17,746 bases of DNA from Candidatus Zixiibacteriota bacterium (lineage in GTDB: Bacteria; Zixibacteria; MSB-5A5; GN15; FEB-12): positions 1-17,746 of the forward strand of contig JAUXBO010000012.1 in assembly GCA_030619345.1 (NCBI GenBank), read 5' to 3'. Within the stretch, counting starts at the first letter, position 1, and the number at the start of each line of letters is the position of its first letter. The notes beneath the pieces were generated by a model. The model saw only the letters and a list, made by a program, of their open reading frames with translations. It was not told the origin of the DNA and made no database searches. Position numbers and translations under genes: made by a program. Below, piece by piece: positions 6,901-16,100 of the stretch.

Positions 6901-9144
6901 TTAGTTATCGGTCTCTTCCTTTTTGGGGTAGTCGATACGATGGTGGAAAGCTCCGATTAGAACTTGCGCAAAGGCATCTTTGATTCTGGCCAGGTCGCGG
7001 AGCGTTAGCGGGCATTCATCGAGTTCCCCCGACTGGAATCGCTCATCAATAATGCGCTGGATAAGATTGTTGATTCGGGCCGGTTTGGGATCATCAAGAG
7101 TGCGCGAAGCTGCTTCAACGGCATCAGCGAGCATCGCTATGCCGGTTTCTCTGGTCTGCGGTTTCGGCCCGGGATACCGGAATTTGTCCTTGTCTACTTC
7201 ACTATCGCTCTCTTTCATCGCCTTGTTGTAGAAATACATCTGTACCATCGTCCCGTGGTGTTCTTCGATAAAATTCAGAACGTCATCGGGAATGTCATGT
7301 GTCTCACCAAGCAAACGTCCTTTCTTGACATGCGAAGAAAGAATTATGGATGACATGGTTGGGGTCAGCATTTCATGTTTTGATTTGATACCCAGCTGAT
7401 TCTCCACAAAGTACTCCGGTATTTCAATTTTGCCGATGTCGTGGTAATAGGCACCAACCCGAGACAAAAGAGAATTCCCACCTATTGCTTTGGCAGCAGA
7501 TTCTGAGAGATTGCCGACGATAATAGAGTGATGGTAAGTTCCGGGCGCTTCCATGGCCAGTCGTTTTAACAATGGATGATTCATGTCGGACAATTCCAAG
7601 AGTGTGATATCGGTGGTAATACTAAACAGAGATTCAAACACAGGTAAAACACCAATCACAAGTAAAGACGAAATCACGCCGTTTAGAATGCCAAAACCAA
7701 CTTCCGACATCAAATCCGTGCCGGGGATCAACTTCAGGTTTTCCACGATCACGATAAAGAATACGTACGCCGCTGCAGTGAAGGTCATGATCCTAAAAAA
7801 GTGCGACCGGCGCCTGACTCTTCGTGAAGCGAAAGCGGCACTCATACCGACCGTCACAACCATAAGAGCCAAATCGAAATCAAATCGATGCATCACCCCC
7901 AACAGCATAGCCAAAACTATCGTCGCCATCACGCCAACTTCGATGTCGAACAGGATTGTCAATACAATCGGCGCGAATGCCACCGGATACAGATATCCCG
8001 ACAATTCCCACCGATCAACCAGCTGCATTAAGAACAACTGGGCGGCGAACACCAGAAGAATGGCAAATAACTTTTGATTGGAAGCAAAAAGCTCTTTTCT
8101 AAAAAACTTCAGGAACGCAAAGAGCAGCGACAATACAGCAAAGACTAACGCGATTCTGGCCAGGACAGGAAGGAAGGGTGTGATAAACCCACTCTTTGCA
8201 GCCTGGCTTCGCAACAGTCGGGTCATTTCTTTCAGTATCTGTTCCTGCCGATGATCGATTCGCTGCCCGGAGCGGATAATGATATCACCCTGGTTGACCA
8301 GTTCCTTTACATTCGAAATTTGCTCTAATTCTCGAACAATACGAGCCTCGTACTCAAGAATATTGACTCGCAAATTGGGACGAATGAAACTTCGGCCTAC
8401 CAGGTAGTGATACTCAACATCTATGGAGTCGGTAGTGTACAGCTGATTAAGAGCCGTCAAGAACTTTACATTGGCTCCGGCCAGTTGCTGAAGCCGATCA
8501 CGAACATAGATATTCTCTTTTGAGCCGCGTCGGATTAGAATACTCTTGTTGGGAGTAGTCGGTATTACGGCGTTGTCGGGCAACACACCGATATCATAGA
8601 TCACTCCTCGGTAGATACTTCGAATGCGTTCTGCCACGGAGTCGATATCCGGGACAAGTAGCGTCTGCCTGATGGCTGCCTCGCTCAACAACAGGTAACG
8701 ATCCGATATGATATTTACAAACTCGGCCATTTCAGAGGCATCCAGACTATCCTGACCGGCGCGCAGCGAATCAACAAATTGCAGCATCAGCGTCAGGGCC
8801 GTTTCCACCTGAATCAAAACTGAGGTGTCACAATCAATAACAGGCGGTGCCGCCATCCGGACTACTTCCTTCTCCTCTTGTAATTCTCGCTCTGTTTTGA
8901 AGAGTGTGATCGGGAAAGGCGCGATTATATCGTCATAAGATACTTCGCCCCGCTTAGGCATATCAAGAGGATCATAGAGAGACTCTCCCGGATACAGAAC
9001 TACGATCAAAGCAGTAGCAACGAGCAGATATGAGACTCTCAGGACCTTGCTGCGGGTCGAACGAGTAGGAATCTGCCGGCTCTCGGTTTGTACCTTGAGA
9101 AGCCGCTTGATTCGGCGTTTAAGTTTTAGAATGAAAGAAAACAT
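6901..9144 (-). CDS. pgpH: 7TM-HD family cyclic-di-AMP phosphodiesterase PgpH/YqfF-like
   Basis: A 747-residue protein. A basic N-terminus leads to TM1 (~36-52), a large extracytoplasmic 7TMR-HDED-type domain (~55-315, with the family segment GDIIIRSGQRID), and a cluster of about six to seven membrane segments (~323-505). A cytoplasmic HD phosphohydrolase domain follows (~525-735). HD-domain metal ligands are visible: His538/539 in GTYHHS, His568-Asp569 in YYHDIGKIEIPEYF, and His629/630 in EEHHGT. Family members (Listeria PgpH, B. subtilis YqfF) hydrolyse c-di-AMP to pApA. The organism therefore probably makes c-di-AMP, although no diadenylate cyclase is in this window. ATG 9144 has only a weak SD (purines about 8 nt away). 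The gene lies 21 nt after phoH and 1 nt before ybeY, as in many Gram-positive phoH-yqfF-ybeY clusters. Confidence 0.92.
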   Translation of the reverse strand: MFSFILKLKRRIKRLLKVQTESRQIPTRSTRSKVLRVSYLLVATALIVVLYPGESLYDPLDMPKRGEVSYDDIIAPFPITLFKTERELQEEKEVVRMAAPPVIDCDTSVLIQVETALTLMLQFVDSLRAGQDSLDASEMAEFVNIISDRYLLLSEAAIRQTLLVPDIDSVAERIRSIYRGVIYDIGVLPDNAVIPTTPNKSILIRRGSKENIYVRDRLQQLAGANVKFLTALNQLYTTDSIDVEYHYLVGRSFIRPNLRVNILEYEARIVRELEQISNVKELVNQGDIIIRSGQRIDHRQEQILKEMTRLLRSQAAKSGFITPFLPVLARIALVFAVLSLLFAFLKFFRKELFASNQKLFAILLVFAAQLFLMQLVDRWELSGYLYPVAFAPIVLTILFDIEVGVMATIVLAMLLGVMHRFDFDLALMVVTVGMSAAFASRRVRRRSHFFRIMTFTAAAYVFFIVIVENLKLIPGTDLMSEVGFGILNGVISSLLVIGVLPVFESLFSITTDITLLELSDMNHPLLKRLAMEAPGTYHHSIIVGNLSESAAKAIGGNSLLSRVGAYYHDIGKIEIPEYFVENQLGIKSKHEMLTPTMSSIILSSHVKKGRLLGETHDIPDDVLNFIEEHHGTMVQMYFYNKAMKESDSEVDKDKFRYPGPKPQTRETGIAMLADAVEAASRTLDDPKPARINNLIQRIIDERFQSGELDECPLTLRDLARIKDAFAQVLIGAFHHRIDYPKKEETDN

Positions 9145-9165
9145 GGAGTCAGGATCCGTCCTGTA

Positions 9166-10149
9166 CTATTTCTCCCGTTTTGACCGATCATAACGGTCGT
9201 ATGCTTTGATTATCTCCTGCACCAGTCTATGCCTGACGACGTCTCGCTCGGTCAGGTTGACAAACGCAATTCCCTTTACGTTCTTCAACACCTTCTGAAC
9301 TCTAACCAATCCAGACTCTCGGCGATCCTCCAGATCGATCTGTGTCACGTCACCGGTAATAACCGCTCGTGATTTCTCACCTATCCGGGTCAGGAACATC
9401 TTCATTTGTGCACTGGTCGTATTCTGAGCTTCATCCAATACAACGAACGCCTCGTTGAGGGTTCGCCCGCGCATAAACGCAAGCGGCGCGATTTCGATGA
9501 TCCCGTGTTCAAGAAGCTTGCGGATTTTGTCCGGCTGAAGCATATCATACAAGGCATCGTAAATGGGGCGCAGATACGGATCGACCTTGGCTCTGATGTC
9601 TCCCGGCAAAAAACCCAGCGACTCACCCGCTTCAACTGCCGGTCGGGTGAAGACTATGCGATTGACTTTCTTGGCCTTGAGTTCGGCCACCGCCATTGCT
9701 ACTGCCAGATAGGTCTTGCCCGTACCGGCCGGACCGATCGCGAAAACAATATCGTGCCCGTCAACGGCCTCAACATATTTTGACTGTCCAACCGTCTTCG
9801 GTTTGATTGCTTTTTTAAGGGCGTTGGTCAGCAGAGACTCGGTCGAAATCTCTTCAGCCGGACCAAATCCATTTTCCTGAACCATACCGACAGCATAATT
9901 CAAATACTGTTCGGTAATAGCATCACCCTGCTTTACCCGTGTAACGAGATCGCCCAATAGTCGGTACACTCTGTCGACCTCTTCGTGCGATCCCTCAATC
10001 AAGACAATCTCCCCACGGGCAACAATCTTGCACGAGAAACGTGACTCCATTATCCGGAGAAACATATCGTTCTGGCCGAACAACAAACGCTGATCCAGCC
10101 CTTCCACCGAATAGCTGCGCGAAGTTATTTCCTGACTACTAATATCCAT
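9166..10149 (-). CDS. PhoH-like ATPase (YbeZ/PhoH family)
   Basis: A 327-residue protein. The N-terminal ~100 residues form a KH-like RNA-binding region. The PhoH ATPase domain follows, with Walker A GPAGTGKT (139-146) and Walker B AFVVLDEAQN (Asp239-Glu240). GESLGFLPGD and YLRPIYDAL are further signature segments. The family is associated with RNA metabolism; YbeZ interacts functionally and physically with YbeY in several bacteria, though the exact activity remains unsettled. ATG 10147-10149 is preceded by AGGA with a 4-nt spacer, 12 nt after the aspS stop. Length and motifs are complete. Confidence 0.94.
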   Translation of the reverse strand: MDISSQEITSRSYSVEGLDQRLLFGQNDMFLRIMESRFSCKIVARGEIVLIEGSHEEVDRVYRLLGDLVTRVKQGDAITEQYLNYAVGMVQENGFGPAEEISTESLLTNALKKAIKPKTVGQSKYVEAVDGHDIVFAIGPAGTGKTYLAVAMAVAELKAKKVNRIVFTRPAVEAGESLGFLPGDIRAKVDPYLRPIYDALYDMLQPDKIRKLLEHGIIEIAPLAFMRGRTLNEAFVVLDEAQNTTSAQMKMFLTRIGEKSRAVITGDVTQIDLEDRRESGLVRVQKVLKNVKGIAFVNLTERDVVRHRLVQEIIKAYDRYDRSKREK

Positions 10150-10161
10150 ATGATCCTGTGA

Positions 10162-11997
10162 TCAGGTATCTTCCTCTCTGTTCTTCTTTATTATTAGCCC
10201 CAGTTCGTCCAACTGCTCCTGATCGATTGCGGATGGTGAACCATCCATAAGCGAAGCTGCGTTGGCTGTTTTCGGAAAAGCAATTACGTCGCGAATATTG
10301 GTCTTGCCCGTCATCATGGTAACTAATCTGTCCAGCCCGATGGCTATCCCGGCATGCGGAGGAGCGCCATACTCCAGAGCCCGCAGAAGGAAACCAAACA
10401 TCCGTTCAGCCCGGGCATCGTCAATTCCCAGAATACTAAGAACTTTTTTCTGGAGGTCACTGCGATTAATACGTTGACCTCCCGAGGCCATTTCCGTCCC
10501 ATTTATGACAAGATCGTACTGAGAAGCAAGAGCGCGTCGCCACGGATGATTCATGTCGCCACCGGACAGCGAAGAGGAAAAGCCCTCGTCGATAAGCGAC
10601 AAGTCCTTCTCCAATGGGTGTGATACAATATTATGCATCGCTGAGAAACTGTCGGTCTCTTCATCGTAATCAAACAGAGGGAATTCTGTCACCCAGAGCA
10701 TCTTCCATTGCTTTTTATCTATCAACTCGTGCTTTTTCCCCAGATGAATCCGGAGTTGTCCGAGTATTTCTTCGGTCTTACCCGTTTTATCAGACACGAT
10801 AAAAAGTGCGTCACCTTTGCCCACCTGCGCCGTTTCGATGAGTTTGTCTTTAACTGATTCGCCGATAAATTTCAGAATTGGTGATTTATCCACTGACTCC
10901 GTACGCAAAACATAAGCAAGGCCACCGGCCCCAAATTTCTTTGCCAGTTCAGTGAGTTCATCGACCTGTTTGCGGGAGTATGAGCCTCCCCCTGGTAACA
11001 CTATCCCTTTTACGACACCACCCGAAGCTACGTTGTCGGCAAAAACTTTAAAGTCACAGCCTGCCACAACCGATGACAGGTCCACCAGTTCCATATCAAA
11101 GCGAAGATCCGGTTTATCTATCCCCCAGCGTGACATCACTTCGTCATAAGTATATCGCGGAAACGGAGTCGCAACTTCTACATCTAACATTTTTCCGTAC
11201 AGGTGCTTTACCAGATCCTCAATCACAGTAAACACATCATCAGGAGTAACAAATGACATCTCCATATCAATCTGCGTATGCTCCGGCTGACGGTCACCCC
11301 GAAGGTCCTCATCGCGAAGGCACCGGGCGATTTGGAAGTACTTGTCGAAACCGGAGATCATGAGAATTTGCTTAAATAGCTGCGGTGATTGCGGCAACGC
11401 ATAAAACCGACCGTTGTAAACTCGGCTCGGGACGACATAATCACGGGCGCCTTCGGGAGTGGACTTTATCAAGAGGGGTGTTTCGATTTCATAGAATTCC
11501 AGTTCACTCAAGTAAATCCGAACAGCAAGAGTGATCTCATGTCGAAAGCGAAGCCGCTCCTGAAACGGAGAACGTCTTAGATCAAGATAGCGATACTCCA
11601 GGCGCAATGTTTCCCCCGCCGAGGTTTCGTCAGTAATCTCAAACGGAGGTGTTTTGCTCTCCGACAAGATATAAAATTCAGCTGCTTTCAGTTCCACTTT
11701 TCCGGTCGCCAGGTTGGCGTTAGCAGAACCCTCTTCTCGGGCCACAACTTCGCCTATCACGGCCACGACAAACTCGGATCGTGTCCGGGTTGCTTCGGCC
11801 AGCATTTCATGGTTAAATGTCTCAGGATTTATAACGACCTGTGTAATACCATATCTATCCCGAAGGTCCAGAAACAACAGCCCGCCGAGATTTCGGTAGC
11901 TATTCACCCAGCCATTCAGGCATACGTTTCCGCCCTGGTTTTCTTCTCTTAGCTCACCGCAATTATGTGTTCTCTTAAGTTCCGTATACGGCTTCAC
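10162..11997 (-). CDS. aspS: aspartyl-tRNA synthetase, bacterial type
   Basis: A 611-residue class IIb synthetase charging tRNA-Asp. The N-terminal OB-fold anticodon-binding domain (~1-110) has VCLNGWVNSYRNLGGLLFLD. The catalytic core follows, with motif 2 around 221-244 (FQIARCLRDEDLRGDRQPEH) and motif 3 HAGIAIGLDRL (~548-558). The bacterial GAD-type insertion lies at ~300-420. The start is GTG 11995-11997, supported by AGAGAGG a few nt upstream; no better ATG sits near the N-terminus. One oddity is that the usual bacterial GGGSIRI segment reads ASGGQRI (505-511 region). Residues associated with strict versus relaxed tRNA specificity give a mixed picture: Leu37 and Gly90. The gene heads a five-gene same-strand cluster. 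Confidence 0.96.
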   Translation of the reverse strand: MKPYTELKRTHNCGELREENQGGNVCLNGWVNSYRNLGGLLFLDLRDRYGITQVVINPETFNHEMLAEATRTRSEFVVAVIGEVVAREEGSANANLATGKVELKAAEFYILSESKTPPFEITDETSAGETLRLEYRYLDLRRSPFQERLRFRHEITLAVRIYLSELEFYEIETPLLIKSTPEGARDYVVPSRVYNGRFYALPQSPQLFKQILMISGFDKYFQIARCLRDEDLRGDRQPEHTQIDMEMSFVTPDDVFTVIEDLVKHLYGKMLDVEVATPFPRYTYDEVMSRWGIDKPDLRFDMELVDLSSVVAGCDFKVFADNVASGGVVKGIVLPGGGSYSRKQVDELTELAKKFGAGGLAYVLRTESVDKSPILKFIGESVKDKLIETAQVGKGDALFIVSDKTGKTEEILGQLRIHLGKKHELIDKKQWKMLWVTEFPLFDYDEETDSFSAMHNIVSHPLEKDLSLIDEGFSSSLSGGDMNHPWRRALASQYDLVINGTEMASGGQRINRSDLQKKVLSILGIDDARAERMFGFLLRALEYGAPPHAGIAIGLDRLVTMMTGKTNIRDVIAFPKTANAASLMDGSPSAIDQEQLDELGLIIKKNREEDT

Positions 11998-12084
11998 AGC
12001 GCCTCTCTAACTTCATGTTACATACCTAATTATCGGCAGATTTCCACCTTGAGCCCATCGGCCAAGCAGGCAAATTATCACCCC

Positions 12085-12113
12085 AAATTAGCCGTCTATG
12101 GCCAATAAGTCAA
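12085..12113 (-). promoter_or_regulatory. candidate sigma-70-type promoter for the aspS-phoH-pgpH-ybeY-corC cluster
   Basis: On the minus strand, TTGACT (12113-12108) is followed after exactly 17 nt by TAATTT (12090-12085). The -35 matches five of six consensus bases; the -10 is weaker. Initiation would fall near 12078, giving an untranslated leader of about 80 nt before the GTG of aspS. No other good -35/-10 pair was seen in this leader region. Confidence 0.42.
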
Positions 12114-12127
12114 GTGCTCTCAAAAAC

Positions 12128-12475
12128 TTAGAAAATGTAATCAGCGACCGTCTCAGGTACGCAAAATAAATAAAACCTGTCGATAGCTACGCGACAACTA
12201 TTGCCAGTGCCGTTCTTGCAGAAATCACGCTTACCGTCTATATTGGCGGCTTGGTTGAAGAATATTGCAGACTGGAGAGATTGAGTTTCGTGATAGTATC
12301 CTGTCCCGGAAGTAAGCTTACCGCGTGTTGTGCCCCGTCGGGTCTTCAGACCCACGGGAATGCCATGATTTCGTGGGGAGATATAAAGATCACCCCAGCA
12401 CAAGTTGTGTTAGCCACTTGTGGCGCGGAACACCAGCGCCGGTCTTTCACAAATACGACGGATGACAGTCACTTA
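12128..12475. repeat. palindrome-rich intergenic segment, candidate dispersed repeat (no convincing gene)
   Basis: The gap 11998-12509 has no credible gene. Its right half holds several hairpins: 12334-12358 (CCCGT, bulged C, GGGTCT, loop TC, then the full complement); 12375-12396 (GGGG-A-GAT, loop ATAAAG, ATC-A-CCCC); 12413-12424 (GCCAC-TT-GTGGC); and GGCGC/GCGCC at 12422-12440. A minus-strand frame of 91 codons (12403-12128, start TTG) and a plus-strand frame of 76 codons overlap here. Neither has a ribosome binding site or recognisable domain. Stacked hairpins outside genes are typical of dispersed intergenic repeats, whose accidental frames are often mis-annotated as small proteins. A second copy cannot be shown within this window. 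Confidence 0.38.
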
Positions 12476-12509
12476 AAGTAGTCGGTAGAAGCTCCGATAA
12501 TAGGACAAT

Positions 12510-13010
12510 ATGAATCTTTCGAGATACATGACCGAGGCAGCAGTGAAGCTGGAGATGGTTACAGCTATTGAACCGCTCGAAGAAGGCGCTTCAAAAGTAA
12601 GATGGCTGCAAGACAGTAAAGAGAAAATACTCGATGAGTTGATCTCGGTGCTTGAGGCTGGCAACCGGATCGGCAACCGCACCAAGCTACTGCTTGACTA
12701 TGTTAACCGTGAGAAAAAGGCAACCACGGGAATTGGTCATGGAATCGCCATTCCACACATTCGTTCCATGCAGGCAAAAGAGTTCATGATGGGTTTCGCG
12801 CGGTCCACGGCAGGATATGACTTCGATTCTCTCGACCAAAAACCGGCCCACTTGTTCTTTGTCATGGCGGCTCCACCGTATGATGATAATTTTTATTTGA
12901 AGGCATTCAAATCGCTGTCTGAGATGCTTCAGTTTGATACCGTGCGCGAGCAACTAATGCAGGTTACCTCCCCCGGAGAAGTCATCCGAATTATTCGTTC
13001 TCACGAGTAG
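12510..13010 (+). CDS. PTS EIIA type-2 / PtsN-like regulatory protein
   Basis: A 166-residue protein of the fructose/mannitol-type EIIA family. The key motif is TGIGHGIAIPHIRS, in which His83 is the expected phosphorylated histidine. The C-terminal half (HLFFVMAAPPYDDNFYLKAF, SLSEML) is also typical. No EIIB, EIIC, HPr or EI gene is adjacent and there is no membrane segment. This points to a regulatory (PTS-Ntr-like) role in the cytoplasm rather than sugar transport; that is inference. The N-terminus carries about 20 residues more than classical PtsN (a charged segment around residues 20-38). ATG 12510 has AGGA 4 nt upstream. It is a single-gene unit on the plus strand, convergent with the peptidase gene. 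Confidence 0.88.
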   Translation: MNLSRYMTEAAVKLEMVTAIEPLEEGASKVRWLQDSKEKILDELISVLEAGNRIGNRTKLLLDYVNREKKATTGIGHGIAIPHIRSMQAKEFMMGFARSTAGYDFDSLDQKPAHLFFVMAAPPYDDNFYLKAFKSLSEMLQFDTVREQLMQVTSPGEVIRIIRSHE

Positions 13011-13020
13011 TCTGATCCCA

Positions 13021-13096
13021 GTGGGCGGCAGGCGTCCTCGCCTGCCCCTCTTGTCTCGCATCCACGGACGGGCAGACCGGGAGGTCCGCCGCGCAC
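13021..13096. repeat. large imperfect inverted repeat (REP/BIME-like), two ~30-nt arms
   Basis: The arm 13021-13050 and the reverse complement of 13067-13096 match at 22 of 30 positions, separated by a 16-nt spacer. The first arm itself contains the hairpin GGCAGGCG-TCCT-CGCCTGCC (13027-13046). The element starts 11 nt after the ptsN-like stop, in the convergent gap. A related single unit lies at 16881-16907. This is the arrangement expected of a dispersed palindromic intergenic element. Confidence 0.65.
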
Positions 13097-13109
13097 TAAT
13101 CCGACCCCT

Positions 13110-13148
13110 AAAAAAAACAGACCGACATGGAACAAACCAATGCCGGCC
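13110..13148 (-). terminator. rho-independent terminator of the M6 peptidase gene
   Basis: Read on the minus strand, a GC-rich stem is formed by 13148-13137 and 13130-13120 (GGCCGGCATTGG with CCATGTCGGTC). It has 11 pairs including two G-U, one bulged base and a 6-nt loop. After two bases it is followed by eight U residues (13117-13110). It lies about 30 nt past the peptidase stop codon, the expected position. Confidence 0.82.
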
Positions 13149-13179
13149 TGATTGCTATACCGATAGTATCGGCATTTTT
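13140..13179 (+). terminator. possible terminator of the ptsN-like gene
   Basis: ATGCCG (13140-13145) can pair with CGGCAT (13170-13175). Inside that loop lies the small palindrome CCGATAGTATCGG. A run of T (13175-13179) follows. It is weaker than the minus-strand terminator, shares bases with it, and sits about 130 nt beyond the ptsN-like stop. Confidence 0.35.
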
Positions 13180-16100
13180 CTATGGACAGACGCCCGGAGC
13201 CGGTCCTCCGCCAAACAGGTAATCTACTATGAACGTAAGATCAGAGATGTCGATCTGCTCGTCGGGTGACGAATTGACATTGCCCTCTTCTATACAGGGT
13301 GGAGCCGGCCCTCCTCCGAAGAGGTAATCGACCAGGTAGGTCAAGTCAGAAATATCTACCTCATCGGCCGCATCACCGTTGATATTGCCCCGGTCACCAA
13401 TACAGCATCCGGTCGAGGGGGTGAGGAAATGGTAAGTCTCGGTCGACCAGGTTTCACCGCCGCCCAGATCATGGGCCTTTACTTTCCAGTGGTACAATGT
13501 ATCGTTGTCCAAAGTCAGAAGCGGAGTCAGGCTTGTATCAGTCAGATAAGTGTATTCCAGGTATGTCCCAAAAGCGGGGTCGAGTGAGACCCAGAATGAG
13601 TAATGGGTCGCCAGATCGACCGGATCCTGATCAACGGTCGACTGCCAGTTAAAAATTATGCTTTCGCCCTCAACCAGCATTTGGTATCCGTCGGCTGGAC
13701 TCAACAGGCTGAACGGATCGGGCGGTTGGTTGACTGCGTTTACCCAGAACGAAGCCGAATCTGTCCAGGCTGAGAATTCGTAACCATCGGTGCAGCGGCT
13801 GCGCCATAAGAACCGGGCATCCTCGGTGAGCGACGTACTAACACTCCAGGTCGTGGAGACACCTCCATCGGGAACAGACGAGGCCGAGGCAACAAGGTTA
13901 GTTAGCGCATCGTCCGAATAGACTTCGAATTCATATGTGAGAATATCCTCCTCAGCATCATCACCACTGAAAACGACCAGTATCGGCGTGGCCGAACTCA
14001 CCAGGGCCTCACCGAGGGGACTGATCAGGTCACCAACCAGCGGCGCGCTGTTCATTCGGAAGGCTAATTGCTTCCAGGCAGACCAGGTAACACTGTTGAA
14101 TACCCGAACCTGGAAAACATATGATTGGCCGGTTTCCAAAGAAAGACCGGCATAGGTAACCGAGGTATCGGATCCTGAGAAAACCGTCGGAGACCACATA
14201 TTGTCATGGTTATTGCACAGTGTGCCGGTACCGACTTTGACTTCATACTCCACCTGGCTGTTTGTGGTGGTGTCGCTGCTGCTCCAGGCAAAATTGGGAG
14301 TCGCGCCGACTACGTTCATCAGCGACACTTCACCGTTGATATCAACAGCATTAACGAGCGGGTTAAGCGATATTGTGTCGACACTAAAAACACTCATAAT
14401 CCGATCAAAAATCGTGTCGGGAGTGGCGTAACCAAGATGCTCGTAACTACCCGAGATCGCTTCAAAGCCGAATGAAAAGAAGACAAGTTTATAAGCGCCC
14501 ACATACGAGAGAGCCGAGGTTCCCCCGGCCGTGGTGAATTCTACATCCGACCCATTTATGGCGGTGATTACTTGTTGTTCGGTCTGTCCGTGCTGCGAAT
14601 GATACAAAAGATTGAATCCATCACCCACAGCCGAACCGGCCTGACCAAAGTGAACAGGCGAAAAATAAACAGAATCGTATGAAGCGCGAAGATAATTGTT
14701 GAGAAAGGATTGGTCCGAAACATCAAGCTGCCCGGCAATCGACTGACCGGTCAGAAAGAGATTTCCTCCATTGTCTAGAAAATCCTGGATGGCTGTAATA
14801 TCAACTGCCGAGAGAATATTCGGCCGCGCTTCACCGATCAACCATATCACCGTCTCATAGTTCTGAAGCTGTGCCCCGGAAGGAGAACCGGAAACAGATT
14901 TGTCGTGCAAGTCAAACGGGCGGGCGCGATTGAATAGCTGGGTGGTGTAATATGTCTCGGTCGAACCGCCGTTGTCATCATCGACTACCAGTATCTCCGG
15001 TTCGCCGATATGAAGCTGCATACCGTATACTGCATCGCCACCCTGGTCTGAGGATATCGCGAGAAAGAACGAATCGATACACGGTATGAAATCTGCCGAA
15101 ACAGTAAATTTGATCGGGTCGGCTGGACTGTTTCCACCGGTTCCGCCGTCGCCGGCAATGGTACCGACATTCACCGAAGGAATATCAAAGAAGATATCAT
15201 TGTTGTCGGCTGTCATCGAGCCAGTCGTGTTATCGGCCGACAGCCAGAGGTTTTGCAGCGTAAAAGTGAATATTAGCGTCTCCCCTGCCTCAGCATATCC
15301 GTTGCCGTTACCGAATTCGGCGTCTGAGAAAGAATAATTCTGCAAACCAAAGCGGGGTCGTGAGTAATTGATGTCAAAATTGCAGTACATAACCGAATCG
15401 GACTCGGAGATATCCCAGACAGCCGTCTTGGTCTGAACTCCAAAATAGGCGCGCGTGTTTGGTGTAGTCAGGTCATCGAAAGCATCCTGCGTACCCGAGT
15501 GCCAGACATCGCCACCATCACCGCTATTGCCGCCAGTCTCCAGATTCAGCTGGAAAAGACCGTCGGCCTGCTCGATATCGACCAGCCGGTGGTTTTCATC
15601 GGTGTTGCTGCTCATAGACTCATCGATGTGCATAATCAATAGCCCCGAACCGGGAATACCGAAGTCAGAGCCGGTTTTCCGGCGATTTTCAATCAGGAAG
15701 TACTGTTGGCCAACGGTTCCATTCTGCCAGAGCCGGTAGGCAACAGGATTATCATAAGAGGATGGTATTTCAACGTCGGCCATATTGCTGGATACATTGG
15801 TCAGTGAAAGGAAGCCTACTTCCTTTTTGCACCAGGCTTCGAAAAAGGCAGGGTTGCGCCCGCCGTTGTTCCAGCTTCCACCAGCCATCAACGACCAGTT
15901 ACCAATTCCGGCCGAAGAGTAGTCGGTGTCGTAGAGGTCAGGAAGGCCGATGAAGTGCCCGTATTCATGGCAGTATACACCCATCGTGGAAAGAGCGCCT
16001 CCGGCGTCTTCTTCCGGTTCGGCCGTATAAGAGCGGACGTTGATACCGTCGAGGTTCATGGTATAGGACATCACCCAGGCGTGGGAGTGGATGTCGTTAA

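Noticed and set aside
7583..8077. 164-codon plus-strand open frame
   Set aside because: It is antisense to the membrane domain of pgpH, has no family features, and is a shadow of the real reading frame.
12251..12481. 76-codon plus-strand open frame in the intergenic region
   Set aside because: It runs through the hairpins, has no ribosome binding site and no domain; treated as part of the repeat-like segment.
12474..12501. TTAAAG-17-GATAAT as a promoter for the ptsN-like gene
   Set aside because: The -10 would end at the ribosome binding site, placing the transcript start at the ATG; this conflicts with the evident AGGA.
13021..13269. 82-codon plus-strand open frame
   Set aside because: It spans the palindromic repeat, a terminator and the antisense of the dockerin-like repeats; not a gene.
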